Origin: CBDBEU01 sp965204565
GTDB taxonomy: Bacteria; Pseudomonadota; Alphaproteobacteria; Rhizobiales; TMED25
DNA: 64,000 nt
Reading direction: 5' to 3'
NCBI GenBank assembly: GCA_965204565.1
Contig: CBDBEU010000005.1
Span: forward strand, 186,001 to 250,000
The notes under the pieces are model-generated. The model ran no database searches. It was not told the origin of the DNA and saw nothing but the letters and a program-made list of their open reading frames with translations. Below are positions 17,701 to 27,071 of the stretch, piece by piece (position 1 is the stretch's first letter; every line of letters begins with the position of its first letter). The position numbers and the translations under genes were made by a program.

Positions 17701-20382
17701 TCAGTCAGAGCCCTGGCTGGAGCGTGCATTCAGTGCCGCTTGCGCCGCGGCAAGACGTGCAATCGGCACCCGGAACGGTGAACAGGACACATAATCGAGC
17801 TCCACTTTGGCGCAAAACGCGATTGATGCCGGGTCGCCGCCGTGTTCGCCGCAAATACCCATTTTCAGCTTGTTTCTGACCGCCCGCCCTCGCTCGGCCG
17901 CCATCTCGACCAGCGCGCCGACGCCGACACAATCGAGGGTGACGAACGGATCGGCCTCGACGATCCCCGAATCGATATAAGGGATCAGGAACCGTGCCGC
18001 GTCATCACGGCTGATACCGTAGGTGGTCTGCGTCAGATCGTTGGTGCCGAACGAGAAGAACTCCGCTGTCTTGGCAATTTCGCCGGCCTCGATACAGGCC
18101 CGCGGCAATTCGACCATGGTGCCGACCTGATAGCTGAGCCTGAGCCCGGTCTCGGTCTCCACCGAGCGCGCGGCGACATCAAGCGCCTGCTTGACGATGT
18201 CGAGTTCTGCCTTGGTCGCCACCAGCGGCACCATGATTTCAGGCTCCACCGCCTTGCCGGTGCTCTTGGCCGCCTCGATTGCCGCTTCGAAGATCGCCCG
18301 CGCCTGCATTTCGGGAATTTCCGGATAGGTGATCGACAGCCGGCAGCCGCGATGGCCGAGCATCGGGTTTGATTCCGACAGCTCCTCGACCCGCACCCGC
18401 AAGACCTCTGGGTCGGCGCGCATCGCATCTGCGACTTCCTCGATTTCAGCCGCCGTATGCGGCAGGAATTCATGCAATGGCGGATCGAGCAGGCGGATGG
18501 TCACCGGCAGCCCGGCCATCACCTCAAACAGGGAGACGAAATCGCGCCGCTGCATCGGCAGGATCTTCTCAAGCGCCCTGCGCCGCCCCGCCTCATCGCC
18601 CGCCAGAATCATCTCGCGCATGGCAACGATCCGGTCTTCTTCGAAGAACATGTGCTCGGTGCGGCACAGCCCAATCCCTTCAGCGCCAAATCCGCGCGCC
18701 GCCTCCGCATCGGTGCGGGTTTCCGCATTGGCCCTGACGCCGAGCTCTCGCGCACAGTCGGCCCACTCCATCAATGTCGCGAAATCGCCCGACAGCTCCG
18801 GCTGCACCATTTTGACATTGCCGGCGATAACCCGGCCGGTCGACCCGTCGATGGTGATCACGTCACCTGCCTTGAAGGTCAAGTGACCGGTACTGAACAC
18901 GCCGCGCTGATGGTCGATGCAAATGGCACCGGCACCGGAAACGCATGGCCGCCCCATGCCGCGCGCCACCACAGCGGCGTGGCTCGTCATGCCGCCGCGG
19001 GTGGTGAGAATGCCGGCAGCTGCGTGCATGCCGTGAATGTCTTCCGGACTGGTCTCGACCCGCGCCAGGATCACCGCGCGCCCAGCGCCGGCGAGCTTTT
19101 CAGCCGCATCGGCAGTGAACACGATCTCGCCCGATGCCGCTCCCGGAGAGGCCGGCAACCCCGTGGCGATCACCTCGACCGGGGCGTCGGGATCAAGCGT
19201 CGGATGCAGTAGCTGATCGAGCCCTGCCGGATCGATCCGGCACACCGCTTCCTCACGGCTCACCACGCCTTCATTGGCGAGTTCGACCGCGATCTTGAGC
19301 GCCGCCTTAGTGGTGCGCTTGCCCGACCGCGTCTGCAGCATCCACAACCGCCCTTCCTGGATGGTGAACTCGATGTCCTGCATGTCGCGGTAATGCTGCT
19401 CGAGGCGGTCTGCGACACCGGCAAGCTCGCCATAGACCTCCGGCATCAACTGTTCCATCGACGGCGCATCCGAGCCAACGGCAATGCGCGCTGCTTCGGT
19501 GATGTTCTGCGGCGTGCGGATGCCGGCAACCACGTCCTCGCCCTGGGCATTGACCAGGAATTCGCCGTAAAACGAATTAGCGCCGGTTGATGGATCGCGC
19601 GTGAAGGCAACACCGGTGGCGCTGCTGTCGCCCATATTGCCGAACACCATCGCCTGCACATTGACCGCCGTGCCCCAATCATCGGGAATGGAGTTGAGCC
19701 GGCGATAGATGATCGCACGATTGTTCTGCCATGAGCCGAACACCGCTGAAATTGCCCCCCACAACTGGTCGTGCGGGCCTTCGGGAAAGGGCGCGCCAAG
19801 CTCTTCGGTAATCCGCAGCTTGTAGCGCGCGATCAACTCCTTCCAGTCATCGGCATCCAGATCGGTATCAAGGATATAGCCCTGTTCGTGCTTGTAGTCC
19901 TCAAGGATTTCCTCGAAAATTTCATGATCGAGGCCAAGCACCACATCGCAATACATCTGGATGAAGCGGCGGTAGGAATCATAGGCAAATCGCTCATCAC
20001 CCGAGCGCTTTGCAAGTGCCGCTGCGGTTTCGTCATTAAGGCCGAGATTGAGCACCGTATCCATCATGCCGGGCATCGAAGCGCGCCCGCCCGAGCGCAC
20101 CGACACCAGCAATGGATTTGTTGTGTCGCCGAATTTCGCCTCGACCGCCGCCTCGACTGCATCGAGCGCCGCTTCGACTTCTTCTTCAAGCCCGTGCGGC
20201 AGTGCCCGGCCATTCTCATAGTAGGCGGTGCAGACTTCGGTGGTGATGGTAAAGCCCGGCGGCACAGGCAGGTCCAAAGTGCACATTTCCGCCAGATTGG
20301 CGCCCTTGCTACCGAGCAGATCGCGCATTGATGATGCCCCCTCGGCCTTGCCAGCGCCGAATGAATAAACCCATTTGGTCAT
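17701..20382 (-). CDS. ppdK: Pyruvate, phosphate dikinase
   Basis: Interconverts pyruvate, ATP and phosphate with phosphoenolpyruvate, AMP and pyrophosphate. At 893 residues it has the full architecture: an N-terminal ATP-grasp domain (LLGSKGANLAEM, VSVRSGGRASMPGMMDT, GFGSWQNNRA-like segment), the swivelling phosphohistidine domain with GGMTSHAAVVARGMG (catalytic histidine), and a C-terminal TIM-barrel PEP/pyruvate domain with GLCRTEHMFFE, FSFGTNDLTQTTYG and CGEHGGDP. With pgi and the CitE-like lyase in the window, this fits gluconeogenic growth on organic acids. It lies downstream of glyS on the same strand, with a gap of about 155 bp. Confidence 0.97.
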   Translation of the reverse strand: MTKWVYSFGAGKAEGASSMRDLLGSKGANLAEMCTLDLPVPPGFTITTEVCTAYYENGRALPHGLEEEVEAALDAVEAAVEAKFGDTTNPLLVSVRSGGRASMPGMMDTVLNLGLNDETAAALAKRSGDERFAYDSYRRFIQMYCDVVLGLDHEIFEEILEDYKHEQGYILDTDLDADDWKELIARYKLRITEELGAPFPEGPHDQLWGAISAVFGSWQNNRAIIYRRLNSIPDDWGTAVNVQAMVFGNMGDSSATGVAFTRDPSTGANSFYGEFLVNAQGEDVVAGIRTPQNITEAARIAVGSDAPSMEQLMPEVYGELAGVADRLEQHYRDMQDIEFTIQEGRLWMLQTRSGKRTTKAALKIAVELANEGVVSREEAVCRIDPAGLDQLLHPTLDPDAPVEVIATGLPASPGAASGEIVFTADAAEKLAGAGRAVILARVETSPEDIHGMHAAAGILTTRGGMTSHAAVVARGMGRPCVSGAGAICIDHQRGVFSTGHLTFKAGDVITIDGSTGRVIAGNVKMVQPELSGDFATLMEWADCARELGVRANAETRTDAEAARGFGAEGIGLCRTEHMFFEEDRIVAMREMILAGDEAGRRRALEKILPMQRRDFVSLFEVMAGLPVTIRLLDPPLHEFLPHTAAEIEEVADAMRADPEVLRVRVEELSESNPMLGHRGCRLSITYPEIPEMQARAIFEAAIEAAKSTGKAVEPEIMVPLVATKAELDIVKQALDVAARSVETETGLRLSYQVGTMVELPRACIEAGEIAKTAEFFSFGTNDLTQTTYGISRDDAARFLIPYIDSGIVEADPFVTLDCVGVGALVEMAAERGRAVRNKLKMGICGEHGGDPASIAFCAKVELDYVSCSPFRVPIARLAAAQAALNARSSQGSD

Positions 20383-20536
20383 TTTATGCTTCCCGGTCGG
20401 CGTTTCGCTCCTCCACGCCTCTTGTTTGTGTCCCGATGCGCTGCCAAGCGCAGAAAATGGTCCGATGGACCAGTTTCAGGGGCGAATGCCCGCGAACCAG
20501 TGAGCGGGCTGCGATGTTCTTCGCAAATTCCCATTC

Positions 20537-22645
20537 TCACCCCTCAATCTTCGAAAAGTCGGCAATCGCCAATGTCGCCTGCCGGATAAGGTTTAGGAGC
20601 TTCAGCCGGTTGGCGCGCGCGCCCGCATCATTGGCATTGATCGTAACGTCATCGAAAAATCGGTCGACCGGCCCGCGCAATCTGGCAAGCGCGCGCATCG
20701 CATCAGCGAGATCCTCAAGCTTGACCGCCGCCTCCATCTCACTCGCCGCCGCGCCGATGGCTTCGAAGAGCTGCTTTTCAGCCGCTTCAGTGAAGAGTTT
20801 CGCATTGGGCTCGCCGTCAAATGCGCCCGCGCCGTCGTTCTTTTCCTCAATCCTCAGAATGTTCTGCGCCCGCTTGACGCCCATTAGCAGATTGGCACCG
20901 TCATCGGTGCCAAGAAATTCGCCCAGCACCTCGACCCGGCGCACGATCATCAGAAGGTCGTCCTGATTGCCGAGGCTGAAGACAGCATCGATCAGATCAT
21001 GCCGCGCGCCGGTCTCGCGCAGATGCACCTTGAGCCGGTCGGCAAAGAAGGACAGGAGATCGACTGCTGTTCCGACAACTTTCGATCCAGCAAACTGAAC
21101 CAAGACCACCGCGCTCTGAAAATCTCCAAACTGCGGTGAGGCGAGATTCACAATCGGAAGCCGCAGCTCATTTTCCAGCACGATTCGGATCACCCCCAGC
21201 GCCGCGCGCCTGAGCGCAAACGGGTCTTTTGAACCCGTCGGTTTTTCGTCAATCGCCCAAAACCCCACCAGCATGTCGAGCTTGTCGGCAAGCGCCACGG
21301 CAATCGACACCGGATCGCGCGGCACCTCATCGGATGGGCCTTGCGGGCGGTAGTGATCGCTGATCGCATCGGCCACCGCCTCCCGCTCGCCTTGCTTGAG
21401 CGCATAATAGCGCCCCATCACGCCTTGAAGCTCGGGAAACTCGCCGGTCATGCAGGTCATCAGATCGGCCTTGGCAAGCCGCGCTGCGCGTTCGGCCTGA
21501 TCCGCATCGGCGCCAACCAGGGGCGCAAGCTCGCGCGCCAGCGCCGTGATGCGCTCGACCCTTTCGGCCTGAGACCCCAGCTTTTCGTGAAACACCACAT
21601 CGGCGAGCTTTTGCCCGTGCTCTTCAAGCCCGGATTTGAGATCCTGCTCCCAGAAGAACCGCGCATCGTGCAGCTTGGCTGACAGCACCCGCTCATTGCC
21701 CGCAACAATAGCGCCGCCGCCATCGCCTGCCTCGATATTGGCGACGACGATGAAACGGTTGGAGATCTCACCGGTCTTGGCGCTCTTCAGGGCGAAATAT
21801 TTCTGATTGACCCGCATGGTGGCCGCCAGCACTTCGCCCGGCAGTTCCAGAACCGCGATGTCGAAAGTGCCGATCAGCGTCACCGGCCATTCAACCAGCC
21901 CCGCCACCTCCTCGGCCAATGCCGGATCGTCGATCAGTTCCAGCCCCTGCGCCAGCGCCAGCGCTTTTGCATCGGCAAGGATCATCTCGCGCCGCCGCTC
22001 AGTGTCGATCTCGACTTTGGCCGCCTGGAGCTTGGACGCATAGTCATCGAACCGCGACACGGTGATCTCGTCCGGCGCCATCATCCGGTGGCCGCGCGTC
22101 ACATTTCCGGCCTCGATGCCGTCGATTGAAAGATTCAGCACCTCGGGCGTTTCGGTCCTGGCGCCGAATGTCGCAAGGATCGAATGCAGCGGGCGCACCC
22201 ATCTGAGCTGCCCGTCGCCCCAGCGCATCGATTTCGCCCAGGGAAAGCCCCGCACCGCCTTTTCAACCACCTCGGCGATGATATCCGGTGCCGCTCGTCC
22301 AGGCTTTTCGATCACCGCCACATGATATGCGCCTTTGCCATCATCACGGCTCTCGCACTGATCGAGCGAGGAAAGCCCGGCCGCGCGCAAAAACCCCTCG
22401 ATCGCCTTGCCGGGCGCGCCGATCCGCGGGCCCTTGCGCTCCTCGCGCGTGTCCGCGCTTCTGGCCGCCACTCCCTCAACCGCCAGCGCCAGCCTTCGCG
22501 GTGTCGAAAAAGCCTTGGCGTCTTCATGCGCAAGCCCGGCCTGGCTCAGCCCGTCAAGCACCAGCCGACGCAAATCGGCGCGCGCGCGCGCCTGCATGCG
22601 CGACGGGATCTCCTCGGAGAACAGCTCAAGCAAAAGATCAGGCAT
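20537..22645 (-). CDS. glyS: Glycine-tRNA ligase beta subunit
   Basis: Beta chain of the alpha2-beta2 glycyl-tRNA synthetase. The start MPDLLLELFSEEIPSRMQ at 22645 is the family's characteristic opening, giving about 702 residues; upstream starts would add unrelated sequence. Further signatures are GGDGQLRWVRPLHSI-like, VNQKYFALKSAKTGEISNRF, ARFFWEQDLKSGLEEHGQKL and the C-terminal anticodon-binding FFDDVTINANDAGARANRL. glyQ, which usually lies immediately upstream, is absent from the neighbouring positions, so the alpha chain must be encoded elsewhere. Confidence 0.96.
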   Translation of the reverse strand: MPDLLLELFSEEIPSRMQARARADLRRLVLDGLSQAGLAHEDAKAFSTPRRLALAVEGVAARSADTREERKGPRIGAPGKAIEGFLRAAGLSSLDQCESRDDGKGAYHVAVIEKPGRAAPDIIAEVVEKAVRGFPWAKSMRWGDGQLRWVRPLHSILATFGARTETPEVLNLSIDGIEAGNVTRGHRMMAPDEITVSRFDDYASKLQAAKVEIDTERRREMILADAKALALAQGLELIDDPALAEEVAGLVEWPVTLIGTFDIAVLELPGEVLAATMRVNQKYFALKSAKTGEISNRFIVVANIEAGDGGGAIVAGNERVLSAKLHDARFFWEQDLKSGLEEHGQKLADVVFHEKLGSQAERVERITALARELAPLVGADADQAERAARLAKADLMTCMTGEFPELQGVMGRYYALKQGEREAVADAISDHYRPQGPSDEVPRDPVSIAVALADKLDMLVGFWAIDEKPTGSKDPFALRRAALGVIRIVLENELRLPIVNLASPQFGDFQSAVVLVQFAGSKVVGTAVDLLSFFADRLKVHLRETGARHDLIDAVFSLGNQDDLLMIVRRVEVLGEFLGTDDGANLLMGVKRAQNILRIEEKNDGAGAFDGEPNAKLFTEAAEKQLFEAIGAAASEMEAAVKLEDLADAMRALARLRGPVDRFFDDVTINANDAGARANRLKLLNLIRQATLAIADFSKIEG

Positions 22646-22749
22646 TCGGGGCAAGGCTCCACTAGCGCCAAGCGGGATAGCAACCCGCGCCGCCTCTGTC
22701 ACCCCATCAGGGCGGGCGCCAATCCCCAAATTTACGTTTGGTCAACAGC

Positions 22750-23061
22750 TCAGGCGCGTCTAACCCGCCCGAATGGCGCCCCATCCTCCTCGTGCAGATC
22801 GATTTCATCGCCAATTTCAGCCTCATCAAGGAGCCCCACGGTAATCCGGCAACCGGCATCGGTGACGACGTTGGCAATCTGCCGTTTTTGCCAGTTTTCC
22901 TGCCCGATCATGTGATGGATCATTGAGATTTCCTCGACTTTCGCGGTTTTTGCCTTATCGCGGGAAAAGCTGGAGCCATGGCACTTAGGACACAGCACGC
23001 GCTCGGGAAACACCGCCTTGCCGCAGCCCTCACAGCGCCAGATATCAAGACTGGCCTTCAT
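22750..23061 (-). CDS. Zn-ribbon/OB-fold (DUF35) protein
   Basis: A 103-residue protein starting MKASLDIWRCEGCGKAVF. A rubredoxin-like zinc knuckle is visible as CEGCG then CPKCHGSSF, followed by an OB-fold (VEEISMIHHMIGQ to GAPFGRVRRA). DUF35 proteins act as acyl-CoA-binding partners of thiolase-fold enzymes. The start overlaps the stop of the upstream thiolase gene by 4 bp (ATGA), the standard arrangement, so the two probably form a complex. The substrate is unknown. Confidence 0.85.
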   Translation of the reverse strand: MKASLDIWRCEGCGKAVFPERVLCPKCHGSSFSRDKAKTAKVEEISMIHHMIGQENWQKRQIANVVTDAGCRITVGLLDEAEIGDEIDLHEEDGAPFGRVRRA

Positions 23062-24203
23062 GTCCCGCCCTCCAGAATGACCGCCCCGGCGGTGCCGCCA
23101 TAGCGGTAAAGCGTCATGCCATAGCTTGTGGCAACGCCGAGCCTGGCATTTTTCACCTGCCGCTCCCCAGCCTCGCCCTGAAGCTGGCGCACCACTTCGG
23201 TAATCACATTGAGCCCGCCGGCATTGCCCGGCTGGCCCGCCGACATCATGCCGCCCCAAGTATTGACTGGCTTCATGTTCTCGCCAATTTCGCGCTTGAG
23301 AAACGTCTTCACGTCACCGCCGGGGATCATGCCAAGATCGTTCATCTGCGCCATCACCATCGCCGGATAGTCGTCATAGATTCCTGAGACATCGATGTCG
23401 CCCGGCCCTACCCCGGCTTTTTTCCACAAGTGATCGGCAAAGGTCGAAATACCGGTTTCGGTACCGTCGCCTTCCTGATTGTCGTAGTTGAAACTCTGCA
23501 TGAACGCCCGCGCCCGCACCGCCGCTCGGTCCTTGCGGCAGCGCTCCGGCGTTGAGACGATCATCGCCTGTGCGCCGGCCACCACCGGCACGCAGTCATA
23601 CCGCACCAGCGGATCAGCAACCGGCAGTGCGCTCAGATATTCTTCCATCGTCAGCGGCTGGCGGTAGACCGCATAAGGGTTCATCGCCGCCCAGCGCCGC
23701 TGCGCCACCGCCATCTGACCGTAATCGGCCTTTTCCAACCCGTGTTTTTTCATCTGCCGGCTGGTGAGCAGCGCATAAACCCCGTTCGGTCCGCCATGGC
23801 CAAGCGGTGCCAGATGATCGCTGGTGGCGCGATTGTAAGAATTTGCCACCTTGGCATAGCCGGCAAGCCCGGTGGCATCGCCCGCCAGCACCAGGATGTT
23901 GGACGCAGCGCCCGCCTCGACGCCCCTCAGCGCATGGCCCAGCATGTTCATTCCCGATGAACCTCCATTGGTGTCCTGCAACAGCCATGTGAGCGACAGC
24001 CCCATGCGCCAAGCAAGATCGATCGCATGATCCGGCGACAACGAGAACGAGGCCACCGCCAATCCGTCAATATCGCCTGCTGTCATGTTCGCATCGGCAA
24101 GGGTGGCCTCGACCGCATCGCGCATGAAGGTGAACACCGTCTGATCAGCTTGCGGATGGCGTAGATAGGCTGACTGTCCAACCGCGATTATCGCTGCTTC
24201 CAT
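23058..24203 (-). CDS. Thiolase-family protein (SCP-x/acetyl-CoA acetyltransferase-like)
   Basis: A 381-residue thiolase-superfamily protein of the lipid-transfer (SCP-x-like) branch that pairs with DUF35 proteins. Visible are an N-terminal AIIAVGQSAYLRHPQ, LQDTNGGSSGMNMLGHALRGVEAG where a classical thiolase would carry the nucleophilic cysteine (serine/glycine here), and a C-terminal NTWGGMMSAGQPGNAGG. The missing cysteine suggests a non-classical reaction, such as an aldolase-type or retro-aldol CoA cleavage as found in related steroid-catabolic complexes. It is translationally coupled to the DUF35 gene. Substrate not assigned. Confidence 0.8.
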   Translation of the reverse strand: MEAAIIAVGQSAYLRHPQADQTVFTFMRDAVEATLADANMTAGDIDGLAVASFSLSPDHAIDLAWRMGLSLTWLLQDTNGGSSGMNMLGHALRGVEAGAASNILVLAGDATGLAGYAKVANSYNRATSDHLAPLGHGGPNGVYALLTSRQMKKHGLEKADYGQMAVAQRRWAAMNPYAVYRQPLTMEEYLSALPVADPLVRYDCVPVVAGAQAMIVSTPERCRKDRAAVRARAFMQSFNYDNQEGDGTETGISTFADHLWKKAGVGPGDIDVSGIYDDYPAMVMAQMNDLGMIPGGDVKTFLKREIGENMKPVNTWGGMMSAGQPGNAGGLNVITEVVRQLQGEAGERQVKNARLGVATSYGMTLYRYGGTAGAVILEGGT

Positions 24204-24328
24204 CGTATCTCCAGCACTGCGCGCAAGCGCGCACCTTCAGTTTTGCCTGTGTTTCATCGGGCCGACTGTCGAATGCCGGGCAAAGCCAAGTCAAGGTGCA
24301 GGCGCACACGCCGCCAATGGCCGGCCCC

Positions 24329-24371
24329 GCCTCGCGCCAGCGATTGCGCCTTGCCTCGCGCCAGCGATTGC
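24329..24371. repeat. Short tandem direct repeat upstream of pgi
   Basis: GCCTCGCGCCAGCGATTGC occurs twice, at 24329-24347 and 24353-24371, with a 24-bp period, in the untranslated DNA 46 bp before the pgi start. The copies are identical over 19 bases. It may be a replication-slippage duplication; no regulator is known to me for this sequence. Confidence 0.8.
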
Positions 24372-24416
24372 TTCATGGCTCACATGGCTTGCACTAAAAC
24401 AGCGGAAAGGCTCTCC

Positions 24417-26048
24417 ATGAGCAACATCGAACAGGCGTGGAACCGGGTTTTTGCTGAAGCGCGCCGCCTCGCGCCGATCACGCTGGGCGATCATTTCGCC
24501 GCCGATGCGGACCGGTTCGTGCATTTTTCCGCCAGCACCGGCGATCTGCTGATCGACTTTTCCAAGGAACGCATCAACATTAGCGCCCTTCAAGCACTCA
24601 CAGATCTGGCGCGCGAGGCCGGTCTTGAACAGCGCCGCGAGGCGATGTTTACCGGCGTGAAGATTAACAAGACCGATGGCCGCGCCGTTCTGCATGTGGC
24701 GCTGCGCGGCGGCGCTGGCGATCAAGTCATCATCGATGGCCAGGACGTGATGGCTGAGGTCAAGGCCGAGCAGGCCCGCTTTCTGGGCTTTGCCGAGGAT
24801 ATCCGCACCGGCCGTTACCCAAGCACGTCCGGAGCCCCCTTCACCGATGTCATCAATATCGGCATTGGCGGCTCCGATCTTGGTCCGGCCATGGCCACCG
24901 CCGCGCTCGCCCCATTCCATGACGGACCGCGCCTACACTATGTCTCCAATGTCGACAGCGCCCATCTGCGCGATGTCACGGCCCGCCTCGATGCCGCGAC
25001 CACGTTGGTGATTGTCGCGTCCAAGACATTCACCACGCTCGAGACCATGACCAATGCGCAAAGTGCGCGCGACTGGCTTGCCGCATCGCTTAGCGAGCGC
25101 GCCGGCCTCCACCTTGCTGCCGCGTCAACCAATCTGGAGGCAACGGTGGCCTTCGGCATCGAGGAGGCCCGCGTCTTCGGCTTTTGGGACTGGGTCGGCG
25201 GGCGTTATTCGCTGTGGTCATCAATCGGCCTGCCGCTGGCGATCGCCATTGGCCGTGACAATTTCACCGCCCTTCTGGACGGCGCCGCCGAAATCGACCG
25301 CCATTTCCGCGATGCACCGCTTGATCGCAATTTGCCCGTCTTGATGGGCCTGATCGGCATCTGGCGCCGCAATGCGCTGAATCTTCCAACCCTCGCCATT
25401 ATTCCATATGACCAGCGCCTGCAACGTCTGCCGGCCTATTTGCAGCAGCTCGACATGGAGTCGAATGGCAAGTCGACCCTTCTCGATTCAAGCCCCGCAC
25501 GCCACGCCACTGGACCGGTGATCTGGGGTGAGCCGGGAACAAATGCCCAGCATTCTTTCTTTCAATTGCTGCATCAGGGCAGCGACATTGTGCCGGTCGA
25601 TTTCCTGCTTGCCGCCGTCCCTGACCGCGAGAGCGCCGACCACCACCTCAAACTCGCCGCCAACTGCTTTGCCCAGAGCCAAGCTCTTGCCTTTGGACTA
25701 TCTGAAGCGGACGTGTGCACCGAAATGGTGGCAAATGGCATCGATCAGCATGAGATCGACCACATCGCCCCCCACCGCGCATTTGCCGGCAACCGGCCCT
25801 CAACCACGATCCTCTACCGCCGGCTCAACCCGGCAACGCTCGGGCGGCTGCTCGCGCTCTACGAACACAAGGTGTTCGTTCAGGGCGTGGTCTGGAACAT
25901 CAATTCCTTCGACCAATGGGGGGTTGAGCTTGGCAAGACGCTGGCCAGCCAACTCTTGCCTGCTCTCACCACCGCCAGCACGCCGGAATGGGCAGATGCT
26001 TCGACGCGCGGCCTTGTCGCCGCGTTTCAGTCATTGCGGCAGGAGTAG
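24417..26048 (+). CDS. pgi: Glucose-6-phosphate isomerase
   Basis: Interconverts glucose-6-phosphate and fructose-6-phosphate. The 543 residues (start MSNIEQAWNRV, preceded by GGAAAGG) show INIGIGGSDLGPAM, YVSNVDSAHLRDVTA, SKTFTTLETMTN, the signature DWVGGRYSLWSSIGLPLAI with active-site residues, and VFVQGVVWNINSFDQWGVELGK near the C-terminus. A start 58 codons earlier is open but encodes Arg/Pro-rich sequence foreign to the family. The gene is convergent with the universal stress gene. Confidence 0.96.
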   Translation: MSNIEQAWNRVFAEARRLAPITLGDHFAADADRFVHFSASTGDLLIDFSKERINISALQALTDLAREAGLEQRREAMFTGVKINKTDGRAVLHVALRGGAGDQVIIDGQDVMAEVKAEQARFLGFAEDIRTGRYPSTSGAPFTDVINIGIGGSDLGPAMATAALAPFHDGPRLHYVSNVDSAHLRDVTARLDAATTLVIVASKTFTTLETMTNAQSARDWLAASLSERAGLHLAAASTNLEATVAFGIEEARVFGFWDWVGGRYSLWSSIGLPLAIAIGRDNFTALLDGAAEIDRHFRDAPLDRNLPVLMGLIGIWRRNALNLPTLAIIPYDQRLQRLPAYLQQLDMESNGKSTLLDSSPARHATGPVIWGEPGTNAQHSFFQLLHQGSDIVPVDFLLAAVPDRESADHHLKLAANCFAQSQALAFGLSEADVCTEMVANGIDQHEIDHIAPHRAFAGNRPSTTILYRRLNPATLGRLLALYEHKVFVQGVVWNINSFDQWGVELGKTLASQLLPALTTASTPEWADASTRGLVAAFQSLRQE

Positions 26049-26086
26049 GCGCACTTGTTGAGGGGCCAGAGACCGCCAACAAAGCG

Positions 26087-26926
26087 CTAGTTCGCCATCA
26101 CCACCGGCAAATCGGCGTGGTGCAGCAGGTGCCGGGTCGCACCGCCGAATATCATCTGGCGCAAACGGCTGTTGGTATAGGCGCCCTTGACGATCAGATC
26201 CGCCGACATCTTTTCCGCCTCGGCGATGATCGCCGGGCCGGGGCCGGCCGGATCACGCGGCACGGTCAGCTCGTCGGCCCTGATGCCATGCGCGGCGAGT
26301 GAATCGCACAGCTGCTGCCCGCTTGGTCCGGGAATTGTCCCGCCCTCGACGGTCAGCACCAGCACCTTCTCGGCCAATTTGAGAAGCGGGATCGAAGCGC
26401 TCACAGCACGCGCTGATTCGGTGCTGCAATTCCAGGCAATGAGGATGTTCTTGCCGAATTCGGCACTGGTGTTCATTCCCGGCGGCACCACCAGCACCGG
26501 ACGTCCGCCTTCGAACAGAACCGATTCGGTGATGGTGATCGACGGGCTGCCGCCCTCACGCCGCGGCCTTCCCACTGCTGCGATATCGAACAGGCGGCTG
26601 TGATTGCCGATGAAATTTTCATGCGCGAGATCACCGCCCGCCCAGCGGAAGCTCAATCTCGGCTCGGGCTTGGCCACCTGTTGAACGCCATTGCTTTGCA
26701 TGAAATTGGAGAACAGCCGGCCAAGCTCATCGGCCGAAGGCTGATCTTCCGGCCGGGTCAGGGCTTCGGCCACAATCGGGCCTTCATAGGTCACCAGCCC
26801 CTCGAAGGTTGCGCCCACCGGAATGCCTTCGACATAGCACTCCAGCCGCCGTGCAAGCTGAAGCGCACCGCTGAACACTGAGTCTAACTGTTCTCCAACC
26901 TCGACCGGCACCAACACAGTCTTCAT
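26087..26926 (-). CDS. Universal stress protein, tandem UspA domains
   Basis: A 279-residue cytoplasmic protein with two Usp-like halves. The first begins MKTVLVPVEVGEQLDSVFSG and is divergent. The second (from about 155, NILIAWNCSTESARAVSASIPLL) ends with GAYTNSRLRQMIFGGATRHLL, the ATP-binding loop of Usp domains. The ATG at 26926 is chosen because the family opening starts there with GTGGAACTC upstream. It is divergent from the aminotransferase gene, with 145 bp between the two starts. Target processes are unknown. Confidence 0.85.
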   Translation of the reverse strand: MKTVLVPVEVGEQLDSVFSGALQLARRLECYVEGIPVGATFEGLVTYEGPIVAEALTRPEDQPSADELGRLFSNFMQSNGVQQVAKPEPRLSFRWAGGDLAHENFIGNHSRLFDIAAVGRPRREGGSPSITITESVLFEGGRPVLVVPPGMNTSAEFGKNILIAWNCSTESARAVSASIPLLKLAEKVLVLTVEGGTIPGPSGQQLCDSLAAHGIRADELTVPRDPAGPGPAIIAEAEKMSADLIVKGAYTNSRLRQMIFGGATRHLLHHADLPVVMAN

Positions 26927-27071
26927 CGCGAGTTCCACTCCCATTGACCAGGATGTTCTGGGCGGCAACAATACCTTGATGCTTTGCTGAATGCCACGAT
27001 CGATCCGCGCCTGCATCTCCTCGCAACGGTGCTGCCGGTCACCCAACCAAATCCAACGGAAAGCACCCGCC

